From positions 39,335 through 103,334 of the forward strand of contig JAURVB010003560.1 in the NCBI GenBank assembly GCA_033002965.1: a stretch of 64,000 bases of DNA, in the 5' to 3' direction. This stretch comes from Piper betle (lineage: Eukaryota; Streptophyta; Magnoliopsida; Piperales; Piperaceae). Under the pieces are notes generated by a model, which ran no database searches, was not told the origin of the DNA, and saw only the letters and a list, made by a program, of their open reading frames with translations. Both the position numbers and the translations under genes were made by a program. Below are positions 35,395 to 47,387 of this stretch, piece by piece (positions within the stretch are counted from its first letter, which is position 1; the number at the start of each line of letters is the position of its first letter).

Positions 35395-35965
35395 TCCCTA
35401 TGTAGCATACTAGGTGGCCAAAATATCAGTAGGTCTATGGACTTGTCTCTAAGATCACCATAATTTACTATGCCACAGGTGATCAGGTTGTGGAACAGTC
35501 AATCAATGACAAATCTCAGAAACAGCTCCTATGTGGCTCTAGTTCAATCAGCTAACAGTAGGCATGTGTTCCTCGATACTATACTAGTCATGCACTTCTA
35601 AACGAGCGGGGTTCAAACGATCCAAAAACCACTGTCTCCTCTCAAGTCTACCGGGACTCATAGTGAGGTTTGACACGTGTCTCATCCGCTCTTCAGTGGT
35701 GTGTGACTTGTCGTCCCGTACTGATTTGTAGTACTAATCTTAACTCACATGACTACTACCGCTGTGGTAGACTTTCAAGCAAGGCTATCAATGAAGATGG
35801 GCATACATTGATATCACACTATCTGGTTAGCATGGCCTGTTTTGTCTGAAGTCTTTGTTTAGATCGCTCTATTGCTGGGGTAGAATCCTCATCGAAAGAT
35901 CAATCTGCAACATCTACCTGCACTGTAAACCCTAATCAGTACCATAAGGAGCCATTGGGCTGTAG
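35395..35965 (-). mobile_element. LARD interior fragment inside family 2 region
   Basis: Clear similarity to 41935-42510, for example 'gactcatagtgaggtttgac' and 'ctcacatgactactac', both in the same plus-strand orientation. The edges are approximate. Confidence 0.75.
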
Positions 35966-36344
35966 ACCCGGTAGTATCCCGAACTTACTGATCTGCTGCT
36001 GCTGATGCCGCTCTCGGCATTTTCTTACTTCATTTTTTGGTCTCAAATCCTAAGCCCTCTCCTTACCTCCATATTTCTCCTAGCCTTGAGCACGAAGGCT
36101 GAGTACTCTCAGGCAACGCCTTTAGTACCCTTTGAACCACAAGTTTGGACATGCGCTGTACTAAACAGTACCCGTAACCTCCGTTCTTGGGTGTGAGGAA
36201 CTCAAACGCGGAGTTGTCAGGATCCCTTGGGAATGGAACAGTCCGCAGGCACTAATCCAGAGCCCGCTTTGACTGTCACGACATCCGCTCATGGTACATG
36301 CGGTTAGTTTCTCCATCTCTCGTCTCACTGAAAATGCGAAAACT

Positions 36345-36359
36345 ATATATATATATATA
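36345..36359. repeat. Short (TA)n run
   Basis: A short TA microsatellite within the family 2 region. Confidence 0.7.
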
Positions 36360-38111
36360 GGGCTAGGTAGGGATTTATATAATAGGCCTGAAGGCAACTT
36401 GTGGTGGATCTTATTTTCGAAATCATCCTCGAGGGATCTCATCCTCGAGGGGTTATTAATCTGGAAAACTGTTGGGTTAAATGACCCGAGTAAAGTGGGA
36501 TCCGATAAAACACCACTTAACCCGTCCTGCAAGCATTAAAATAAATACAAATCCTAAACGGACCTGGTAGAAGCTCCAAGCGTGTCATTGTGCCTAGGTG
36601 GCGAGCTCCTACTCCGTACCTACACATCAAAACTAAACACTAACGCCCGCTAATTAAATGATGCATCAAACTCAATGAACATCACACACAACATAATAAT
36701 CATCCGTCACAATCAACAATCAATAATCATAAATGTGAATGATCCTAACTCATCCTATTCATACCAATATTATTGTGTTTTCTAAATTACATCGTGATCA
36801 CTTATCATCCTGAGACTCGATTTACCTCATTAAATCATTTAACCTTCACTCACTGTTAATCACATCATGCACATCTTTACTTTATTCATAGTCAGGCATT
36901 CATCATGACAACTACTCAATTCTAACATGCTATACTAACAATCATCATCAATTTTAAATAATCAAATTGGAGGTAATTATACCTCATGTTGTCGGCAATC
37001 GGCGATGGCTAGGGTTTCGTCGCATGTCTCGGAGCTCAAATTCAGCACTCTTCGGCATTCAAAATTCAATCAGGTTCGACTGGGTGAGCTCCGCAGAAGA
37101 TCCGGTGAATTCCAACAATTCCAGTTTTCCGGTGGGTTTTGGCGATTTTCTGCAGCTTCCAGCGATTTTCTGATGAAAATAGCCGGCGGCGTCTACTGAC
37201 TGGAAAGCAATGGTATTGGGTACCATTGGAACCAGCTTGGTGAGACCGACGCATCTACGACATCAATGTGGACAACGGAGGTGGTGGCTCGCCGAAAAAT
37301 GCCTAAAATAGTGGTGTCGGCAATGGGTGACTCGATCCGGCCGACCTGGGCGGCGATGGCCTCTGCTCCGGTTAAGAAAGGTTGCTGGGTGGTCGAGGGT
37401 GTTGAGGTGACCACCCGATCATGGTGACGATGGTCGCCGGCGCTGGAATCAGCGACGCCAGTGTAACGCGGGCGCGACGCTAGTTGCCGCAGTCCAGCGT
37501 CTTGGAGGCTGGATGGTGGCTGGGCCTGGTCGGGGAGGCACGGCGACGTCGAGGTGGGGCTAGTCGGTGACGATCGACAGCAGGCCGGGGTCGGCGGCGG
37601 CGAGGGTGGTGCGCATGGGGAAGGCGTTAGGAAGGGTTTTGGGAAGAAGATGTCGGGAGGGGAGAAAAATAACTGTGTGGCAATTTCGTAAATAAGACTT
37701 GACTCGTCTCTGGCTTGAGTCAAGTATAATAACTAAGTCGTATTAAATTCTAAAAAAATTCATAAAAATCAGGAAAAATCCCGTAAAATCAAATAAACAC
37801 CAAAACATCGTAATGATATGCTCTAGAACTATCAACCCACCTAAACTACCCGTATTGCGTCCTAACGCGGTAAACGGCCTAAGACTAAATCTACGATCCA
37901 CTATATATAAAATATAAAAATAACTGGCATACTCTCATATATCTTGATAAATCATCCTGTTCTACTGTGTTCATGACGTTATCATCATATACTTGGGTAC
38001 GCATAACCCTCATAGCTCATACACGTGTTCTGAAATTGACTCGACTCAAAAATAACGGTCAAACCGACCAGTTCTGAATATAAAACCCTAACTCGAATCG
38101 TGGGTTTTACA

Positions 38112-40667
38112 TTTGAGGGATCCAATCATACGCCGCTGATGTTGTGTTGTATCTAAAAGACGATTAAACTCGACACGCAGGGAGTTAAGCAGAGATCAAG
38201 TAAAAGGAGAGTCCTACGAACTTGTGGTCAAAGCTTCAAGCGCATTGACACATCTACGGCGAGGTCAGACTCTGTAACCTACATTGAAACCCATTACTAA
38301 ATAAAATACTGATATCTCTATATGATGCATGCTCGTGGTGTGTGCTCATATCATCAATACATCCTAATAATGAAAAGAATGCTAACAAACATATAACTAA
38401 ACATGTGGAACATAGATTGAAACATAAAATAATAAATAAATAAACCAGGAAATGTAGTCATAGATAATTAGACAAATAATAAATAAAAAACATAAATAAT
38501 ACTCTATTCATAAAATAATAATATAATTATATTATATAAATACACGGCTAAGCACGAGTAAATATCACATATACTCGTGCCTACTCATGCTAGTAAACAT
38601 ATAAATAAATAAATACAATTTAGTAAACATAAATAAGATTAATATGAATAAGGAAATATATCATTAATAATAAGAAATAATCATATAAACATCCAATATA
38701 ATCAATAAATACATGAATAACAAAAAATGCATAATAATAAATAAATAAAATACTAAATAAATAAAATAATAAATAAAGAAAAATAATTATAACATCTAAA
38801 CATGCTAAATCATGTGAATATACATTTAAACTAATATAAGGGTTTATCGAATTACCAAAAACAGTACAAGAACAGACTAAAATGGGTGCGAAAATGACTA
38901 AACCGTGTGAACTAGGATGCACCGAATCTTGTTGGGCCGAGTGCACTTGGTCTCGTTTAAATAAACTGCTGGGCTAGGGTGGCTGTGCTAGTCTGGACTA
39001 ATAGACATGGCCATGAGTTTGACTTGGCAGACTAGGGCATGGCCAGGCGGACATGAACATAAGAAAATGGGTCAGATGGGGCAGTCGTTGCCCGTTGCAG
39101 GAAAACACTAACGGCGGCGAGGTTGGGGTCGCCACAAGTCGTGATCAACAGGGGGTGTCAAGGCAGAAGTGATGCTGGTGACGATCGGCAGAGTCGAGCC
39201 ACTTGCTGGCCTGAAAACAATTGGAAAGAGGGTAGACTCACTATGGGTCGCCCCGCATTGCAGTCGGCAAACGCGGCCACGACGATGGTCGTGGGTGGTC
39301 TCAAAATGGAGATATCAACAAGATGAAGTTGTGTGGGTGGTCGGATTGGCTAGAGGTGGCCGCTAGCACCAGAAAACAGCCTAAAAGGGTGCTAGCGGGG
39401 GCATAAACCAGCTCCAAAAACTCCCTTGCTGGTGGCGATTGTGGTGTCGCTGGTGGTCGTGAGTGGAACTAATAGAAAGCCGATCGCGAGACTGTCATGG
39501 GGGTGTCAGTCCGGTGGCTGGGGGTGAGGTGGAGACTCGCCGATGGCGCTAATGGTGTAAATTCTGAAATAGTGGAAAATCTCTGGAAAAACAAGATGGT
39601 GAAGCCAAGGCTGACATTGACGGCTTAGATCTTGCCACGTGGCAAGTTATGAATGTCCTACAGCTCATGGCCTAGTGGGGCCCATGTATAGGTATATGCA
39701 ATATACATATGGGCAGAAAGTTCGGATCGAGACTGTCAAAAGCCAAAACTGACTTGCGTTCTAAAAATGACTCTATATGTGGGAATCTAGGTAAGAAGAC
39801 TAAATAGGCCTCGAACCATGAACTCAATTAGGTTGGAAATCCTTATGCTGCATGCAAATGAAATACCCTAAAAATTTCAAATAGATACTAATCACTGTAA
39901 TGACCTAGATCTAGGCCTAAATCTATGAACGAAAAGTTCGAATCGAGACCATCCAAAGTCAAAACTGACTCGAGTTCTAAAAGTGACTTTATATATGGGA
40001 ATCGAGGGAAGAAGGCTAAATGGGTTTTGATCCTTGATCTCAATCAAGCAAGGCCATAGGGGCACAATCCGATGATCTGAAATCCCTATGCTGCATGCAA
40101 ATGAAATACCGTAAAAATTCCAAACAGATACTAATCGCTGCAATAACCTAGATCTAGGCCTAAATCTATTGAGAGAAACTTCAGATTGAGACTGTCCAAA
40201 GTCAAAACTGACTCGAGTTCTAAAAGTGACTTTATAGGTAGAAATCAAGGCAAGAAGGCTAAATGGGTCTCGAACCCTGAACTCAATCAAGCTGGGCACA
40301 CAGGTGCACAAACCGGTGATCTGAAATCCCTATGCTGCATGCAAATGAAATACCATAAACGTTCAAAACAGATACAAATTGTTGCAACGACCTAGATCTA
40401 GGCCAAAAACCTTGGCTAACCCATAAAAAAAATCATTTGTCTACCTTGTGTATACAGTGATAAATTGTGCTCTACTATATCATAACTGAATCTATCATCT
40501 GCATGTCGAGCATACTCAGATACCATAACATGCTCATATGGCCATCTTGGCCCATACTCGTATTTTGAAAATTGGTCTTGCTTGAGCTCACTTGAACCGA
40601 CTAGAGACTGGCCCGAACTAGGCAACCTACAAGGGGGTAAAACCCTATCCCGTAGCTGGCTTTTACA
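38112..40667 (-). repeat. 3' LTR of the minus-strand LARD, truncated
   Basis: It aligns with 45180-47382 of the 5' LTR. The minus strand starts TGTAAAAGCC at 40667. Its U3-like part carries a three-copy tandem block at about 39700-40410. Confidence 0.8.
39700..40410 (-). repeat. Three-copy tandem block in the LARD LTR
   Basis: Three diverged copies, about 215-245 bp apart, are anchored at about 39718, 39934 and 40179. Each includes a 'caaaactgac' core, a 'tgctgcatgcaaatgaaata' core and the 'ctagatctaggcc' stretch. The other LTR of the same element has one copy (around 46890-47120). Confidence 0.85.
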
Positions 40668-40681
40668 ACCTCTCCTCTTTA
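40668..40681 (-). other. Polypurine tract of the minus-strand LARD
   Basis: The minus strand reads TAAAGAGGAGAGGT immediately before the TG of the 3' LTR. Confidence 0.75.
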
Positions 40682-43600
40682 TAATAATTTCATCCTCGAA
40701 ATTTGTCTCATCAACTACTATCAGAGGACTCAACTGAAGATCTCATCTCATTAGCAAACTGGTAGCTCTCCCTCAAAAACTAGCTACACATGGCCCAAAC
40801 GACCAAACATAATGCTAAAACTTTGAACACTGACGAAGCTTGCTAGCCCCTTAATATTCTAACTAGATGGACTACAAGTGATCGAATCATCTGGCAAAAC
40901 ATGTCATACATGCTGGAATCATCCAACTGGATAGACCATACATGCTAAAATCACATAGCTGGACTGACCATATATGCTGGAATCATCTGAGTGGACTAGC
41001 TCTTAGGGCACTGCAAACTATGGAGACTGAAATGCAATGACCTCGGTGGGAAAAAGCCTAGGTTCAACCCTAAGGGCCTACTGGGTGGTCAAGCAGGTAC
41101 TCTAGAGTACTGCAAGGTATTAGTATGAACTACATTAGAAAAAAGGTGTGAGGTATGCAGCCTAACATCAAACCATGTCTCCCTAATCTTCATCAATGTG
41201 ATAGGTCAACTATGTGTACCCTCAGGGCACTCTAGTCCAGGTCCTACAACTATACTAGGGTGTCCTGCAAGTCCTGGTAGCATATGGTGGACTCTAGTAC
41301 CAAATAAAGGTATATGCCAATGAGGCTCACTGTTGCCAGTCTAGGTTAAACACTCAGGTGTCCTTGGAAGAGAAACCAGATTGCTCACTAGGTGCTAATT
41401 TGGTCCCTAGTCAAGTATCTCACTCTATTCTATAATGGAACAAGGACAACTGCTATGACTCTACTGCATGCTATGGCTCTCCCAACTATCTACATAACTA
41501 CTAATTGCTATTGATGGGAGCTCTTTGTGATGGAACGAAGGTGAGAACACCTATACATGTACAATGTGTCTCAAGGAGTATAAAAGCATACTCCGCATGG
41601 AACCATGGAGTCTACATCTGGTCTATGGCATAAGCATTGGTCAATGTCTGCATATCTCAACCATCTAAAAAATAGATAGTAGGACTAGTATATCTAGAAG
41701 AGTGAGTAAAATTGCTTGACTCTGTCTGGTATCTATGTGTCACATGTAAAGAGAATTGATCTCTCGTGAAAAACTAGTCTCACTCATCTAGGACTCTAAA
41801 TAGGTGTCTCATCGTCACATAATTTGCCATCAGGTGTGCTAGAAGAGTGCATTGATCCGAGAAAATCCTACTAGGTATGTACATCACTCTATCTGTGGTT
41901 GTGTAATGGTAATCATGTGAGTCATCATGGTAATAAAGACTCTGTATGGGATACTGGATGGCTCAAAAATATGGGTAGGTCCATGGATGTGTCTCTAAGA
42001 TCATCATGATTAGACTCTGCCACATGTGGCTTACCTATGGAACAACCAATCAATGATGAGTCTCAGAGATGACTCCTAAGTGGCTCGAGTTCAACCAACT
42101 AATAGTAGGCATGTGTTTCTCGATACCGTACTAGTCATGCACTTCTAAACAGATAGGGTTCAAATGACCCAAAGAACTATTATCTCTCCTTGAGTCTACA
42201 GAGACTCATAGTGAGGTTTGACATGTATCTTATTCGCTCTTTAATGGTGTGTGATCTGCCGTTCCATACCGATTTGTAGCACTAATCATGACTCACATGA
42301 CTACTACTATTATGGTAGACTCTCAAGCAAAGCTATTAGTTAAGATGAGCATACATTGGAATACCTCTATTTGGTCAACATGATCCGATTTGACTAAAGT
42401 CCCTGTCTGCGTCCCTCCCAAGCTTGGGTGAAGTTGTCTCCTCAAGACTGGTCTGTCATCGGCTACCTGCACTGTAAGTCCTAAACAATACCATGAAGGT
42501 ACCTCCTAAACTCAGGGCAAAGGCTAAATCCTACGTCTCAAGGTAAAGGCCTAATCGTGCTGGCGAAGCACAAGGAAAACATTGTCTCCCTAATAGACGC
42601 TCCCTCACTAAATCCATCATCTATTCTAAAATTCTAATACGAGTTAAAAATCTATCTCTGGCTGAGCCAAACTCTAAATGAGTTAAACTACATATCTGTT
42701 CTTCTGCTAACCATCTGCTCTGTGTAACCTTGGCTATGGGTCACATGTATGATGTCACACTGACTGAACAATCTGACCATTGTGATCATCCTATCTGGAT
42801 ATCATACTATAATGTCTTCTAACTCTGTCCATGCACATCCATTTGATGACTGTCACTAATGCTGTCTGATGATCCCTATAAGTCTGTCACTAACACTATC
42901 TTGCAATACACATTTGAACCAAGGATGTCAGGTCAAGATGATGGTATGCAAGATGGCTGGTGAATTTCAATCATGTCCCATCACATCCAAATAATTCTAG
43001 TGCACCTAACTTTTCTCTACCCGAATATTTTACCTTGGCAATATCTTGTCCTCAATCTCTGACCCAACTCTGCTCTCAATACTGTGACATGCGGTCTCTG
43101 TTAAAAGATAAGAAAATCCTCAAGTAGTTGTCCTCCTGTAGAGTAAGGTAACTACTTGGCCTTTGCTTTCATTATAACTACTCACTCAGACGGTGGTAGT
43201 ACATCATAGTCAGTGGTTGGGCAACTTGGACAGTGGTTGTGCATCACAAACGGCGGTTGTGCTTCCAACTGCTGATGATTTGATCCTGATCATATACTTC
43301 GTGAACCCACTACTATCTTTGACACGTCTTCCTCCATGTGTTTGTCTCATCAGAGGTAGCTGCTATCAACTCAACTTAGGCTATCCATCTATGTGTGCCT
43401 GATCTGGAGGGGTCTGGATCATAGTAGTGACACGTACAATGAAAAGAATAATGTTGAGCCCACTGGTCTCATGGATTTTGGAGTAACTGTTCCCATAAAC
43501 ACTGATTGGTTCTCAATATCAATCAAAGAGCTGGCCTTGGCAGATCGAGTGAAATCTGGTCAACCGTCTAAATTCGTGGTCAAATGTAATCTTGCTCATT

Positions 43601-44418
43601 CTCAGTGTTTTCCTGTCTCTGTCTGTTGAAGGGTTGCCAACAATACTGTTAGAACAGACATACACTAGTGGAAGAGGGGTGGGGGAAGCGGTGAAGTGTC
43701 CATAGGACTATAGATCCATCTCGCTACTTATCCTCATCCATTGTTATCTCCTGGACATGGTCTATCCAAGTCATCTGCCCAAACTCTCATTTGTGCTCCA
43801 AGTGTTCCAAGTGCTTAAGTGAATTTATTGGCATGGTTACATCCTCCATCCATAAGGACTTGTTTGAAGGTCTATGTTTCCCAATGTAAACCTCGGACTA
43901 TGCATAATGGATCTATTTAAGGCACTCGATGGTCCAACTCATGCACTAACTAACTTTGCTAGTGTCTCCATACTTCAACTCCCTGTATGTGTCATCTCTA
44001 ATAACTCCATCTCACAATATAGACTATGTCCCTAGGAAGGACTGATGTTGTGACATACAAAAGATGGACAAGTGCTACAATGTCCCTGGTGCTCCAAATA
44101 CTCCAGGTCACTATTTGTCTCAACTTTAGCTGACTGAATCTATGAACACTCTAAGTAGTCCAAATCTCTGGCACAATAAAGGGAAGGACGAGTTTCCATG
44201 ACATGCCTGCGAGATCCATACTGGCATCTACTGAAATCATGATCTCATATCCATCTCATAATTTCTATTAACACTGAAACATGCATTGCTTAGGTTTGAT
44301 TCAGCAAAAATCTAAACAACTGAGAAAATACTAGAGGAAATACATGTTGGCTTAGCTAAGGACAGCTCCACACACTTGGATCAAAATAAAAGTCTTCCAT
44401 CTCAATTGACCAAGAGAT

Positions 44419-44432
44419 GGCTCTGATACCAA
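44419..44432 (-). other. Primer-binding site of the minus-strand LARD
   Basis: The minus strand reads TTGGTATCAGAGCC two bases inside the 5' LTR, an exact iMet-type primer site. Confidence 0.88.
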
Positions 44433-44434
44433 AC

Positions 44435-47382
44435 TATAACACCCTAATTTCAATTCACCTAAGAACCGAATCAGAAATGTTACAATCGAGTCGAGTTATG
44501 TTTAAAATTATTAGTTGGTAAGACTCAATCGATAAAATAGATTGAAAGAACCTTCTTGGTGTCATGAGAATGGAAGATATTGTTAAATATGCATCAAAAC
44601 ACATCAAATATAAATAAAAGTAAGAACGAAAACAACTGCATTGAGCTCAAGTGTCTGTAGCGTTTGTTAGTCCTCCCACCAAAGTTGACTTAAGATTGCA
44701 AGGCCTACATATTAATATGAAATACGTCAGTAATGAGTGTTACTGGTCCGAAAAATAACTAATACAAACAGGTAAATGCGTATACCCACTGAAACTTATG
44801 AAACTTCAGAATTGCCTCACACTGGGCGGTAAGCAAACATACTTAAACAAGTGTCGGCACGCATGCACGACTAATGGAAAAAGGAACGATTAAGTTAGTG
44901 CCACAAATTCTAGAAATGTTCTGGGTTACGCAATACCCTCATACACCGCACTACCTCAAGGTTTGAAGGAGTACTAGTGTGGTCCATATATATCTCCATA
45001 CCGCTCACTCTCTTATTCGTGAAATCCGTAAAAATGCGCGTAGTTATATAATAAGTTTAGGGAAGAGGCTTGTATCATATATTTCTGGAGCTTCAGTTCA
45101 AAAAGCAACAAGGGTCTCATCCTTGTAGTTTTATTAAACATGTGAACATGTGCAGAAAACACGGCTAAATGACCCGACATCTGAGGGATCAATAATACGC
45201 CGCCGATGTCATGCTACATCTAAAACACGATTAAACTCGACACGCAAGGAGTCAAACAGAGATCAAATAGAAGGAGAGTCCTATGGACCTGTGGTCAAAG
45301 CTTCAAGCGTATGAACACACCTATGGCAAGGTCAGACTCTGTAACCTACATTGAAACCCAAAGTAAAATACCAATGTCTCTATATGATGCATGCTCGTGG
45401 TGTGTGCTCATATCATCAATACAACCTAATAATGAAAAGAATGCTAACAAAAATATAACTAGACACGTGGCACACAGATAGAAACATAATAATAATGATA
45501 AATAAATAAATAAATAAATAAACAAGGAAATGCAATTTTAGATAATTAGATAATTAATAAATACAAAAACATAAATAATACTCTATTCATAAAATAATAA
45601 TATAATTATACTATATAAGTACATGGCTAAGTACGAGTAAATATCACATATACTCGTGTTTACTCATGCTAGTAAATATATAAATAATTAAATAATTAAA
45701 TAATAATTCAATAAATAAATAAATAAATAAATAATACATAATTAAATACAAATAAATAATAATATATATGCAAACAAATAATTAGATAAATAAATAATTA
45801 AATAAATCTAATTTTGTAAACATAAATAAGAATAATATTAATAAGTTAATATATCATTAATAATAATAAATAATTATATAAATGTGCATTATAATCAATA
45901 AATACATGAATGACAAGAAATGAATAATAATAAATAAATAAAACAATAATAAAATAATCATAACATCTAAACATGTTAAATCATGTGAAAATGCATCTAA
46001 ACTAATATAAGGGTTCTCGAATGACCGAAAGCAATGTAAAAGCAGACCAAAACTGTGCGAAAATGACTTATCGTGTCAACTGAGATAAACATAACCTAGT
46101 TGGGTCGAGGTAACTTAGTTTGGGTTAAATAAACTGCTGGGCTGGGTTGGTTGGGCTAGTCTGGACTTATGGACATGGACACGGACTCAGATTGGTAGAC
46201 TCGAGCATGGCCAAGAGGACGTGAACATAGGCAAATGAGCCAGACTAGGTGGCCATTGCTCGTCACTAAAAAATGCCGATGGAGGAGAGGCTGGGTCACT
46301 GCCAATGAGGATCGATAGGGGCGTTATGGTGGAGGTGCTAGTGCTGATGATTGGTGGAGTTGGCCAGTGGTTGGCCAGAAAATGGCCTAAAAGAGGGCTG
46401 AATCGCCGTGGGTAGGGGCAGTGGCGGCCACAACAGTGGTCGTAAGTGGTCTCAAAATGTAGATCTTGGCAAGATGAAGTTGTGTTAGTGGTCAGATCGG
46501 CCAGATGTGGCTCGCCGATGTTAGAAAATGGCCCGAAAGGGTTGCGGCTGCAGTGGAAACTAGCTTCAAAAACTTCCTCGTTGGCATTGATTGCAGTGTC
46601 ATCTGTGGTCATGAATGGTACGAATGAAAAGCCGGCCATGAGGCAGTCATAATGGTGCTAGTCTGATGGCAGGTAATGAGGAAGAGACTTGCCGACGATG
46701 AGCCAAAGTAGTGGCCACGCTAAGGGTGTAAATTCTGAAATTGTGGAAAATCTCTGGAAAAATGAGATTTTGAAGCCATGGTTGACGTGGACAGCTAAGA
46801 TCTTGACACATGGCATGCTATGAATGTCCTACAATTCGTGGCCTAGTGGGGCCCACCTATGGGTATCTACAATATACATGTGGATAGAAAGCTCGGATCG
46901 AGACCGTCTAAAGTCAAAACTGATTCGAGTCCTAAAAGTGACTCTATAGGTGGGAATCAAGGTAAGAAGGGTAAATAGGCTTTAAACCCTAAACTCAATC
47001 AAGTTGGGCCCACAGGGGCATAATCCGGTGATCTGAAATCCCTATGCTGCTTGCAAATGAAATACGTTAAAAATCCTGAACAAATACTAATCACTGAAAT
47101 GGCCTAGATATAGGCCTAAAACCCTATCTAACCAATGAAAAAAATCATTTGTATACTTCATGTATACACTGATAAATCATGCTCTATTGTATCATGACTG
47201 AATCTATCATCTGCATGTTGGGCATAGTCAGCTACCATAACATGCTCATATGGCCATCTGGGCCCCATACTCTGAATTCTGAAAATTGGTGTTGCTCGAG
47301 CTTGCTTGAACTGACTAGAGACTGGCCCGAATCGGGCAACCTACATGTGGGTAAAACCCTCGCCCCAAAGCTGGGTTTAACA
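44435..47382 (-). repeat. 5' LTR of the minus-strand LARD, 2,948 bp
   Basis: The plus strand runs from tataacaccc (terminal TG mutated to TA) to gggtttaaca. It is similar in reverse to LTR B at 6503-9540 and includes the GC-rich island at about 46240-46720. The overlapping 150-codon ORF at 46187-46639 lies in that island and looks like a composition artefact. Confidence 0.83.
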
Positions 47383-47387
47383 ACCTG

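Larger units (their letters stand above)
35009..38111 (-). mobile_element. Family 2 LTR region, mosaic
   Basis: The left edge is TGTAACACCCC and the right edge GGGTTTTACA, giving TG..CA on the minus strand. 35966-38111 matches, in reverse complement, the plus-strand copy from 51862 (for example 36550-36640 against 53290-53370, and 38000-38111 against 51862-52020). 35395-35965 instead matches LARD interior. No target duplication is visible (gtaag left, tttga right). It interrupts the LARD LTR that continues at 38112. The 176-codon Pro/Ser-rich ORF at 37193-37723 lies in the GC-rich island of the LTR and is probably not a gene. Confidence 0.65.
40668..44434 (-). mobile_element. LARD interior, non-coding
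   Basis: Homologous in reverse complement to 11722-13335 over much of 42180-44434. No protein domain is visible in six frames, and the longest ORFs are below 110 codons without family resemblance. Confidence 0.7.
38112..47382 (-). mobile_element. Minus-strand LARD-type element, non-coding
   Basis: On the minus strand: 5' LTR (47382-44435), PBS (44432-44419), non-coding interior (44434-40668), polypurine tract, 3' LTR (40667 leftwards). The 3' LTR lacks its last ~750 bp where the family 2 region adjoins, so only the right-hand flank (acctg, 47383-47387) is available and no target duplication can be confirmed. The interior (3.77 kb) has no gag or pol motif. The element sits in a gypsy RNase H domain. 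Confidence 0.85.

Noticed and set aside
37193..37723. 176-codon Pro/Ser-rich ORF, minus strand
   Set aside because: It lies in the GC-rich island of a family 2 LTR. The equivalent island at 52320-52910 has different, unconserved ORFs.
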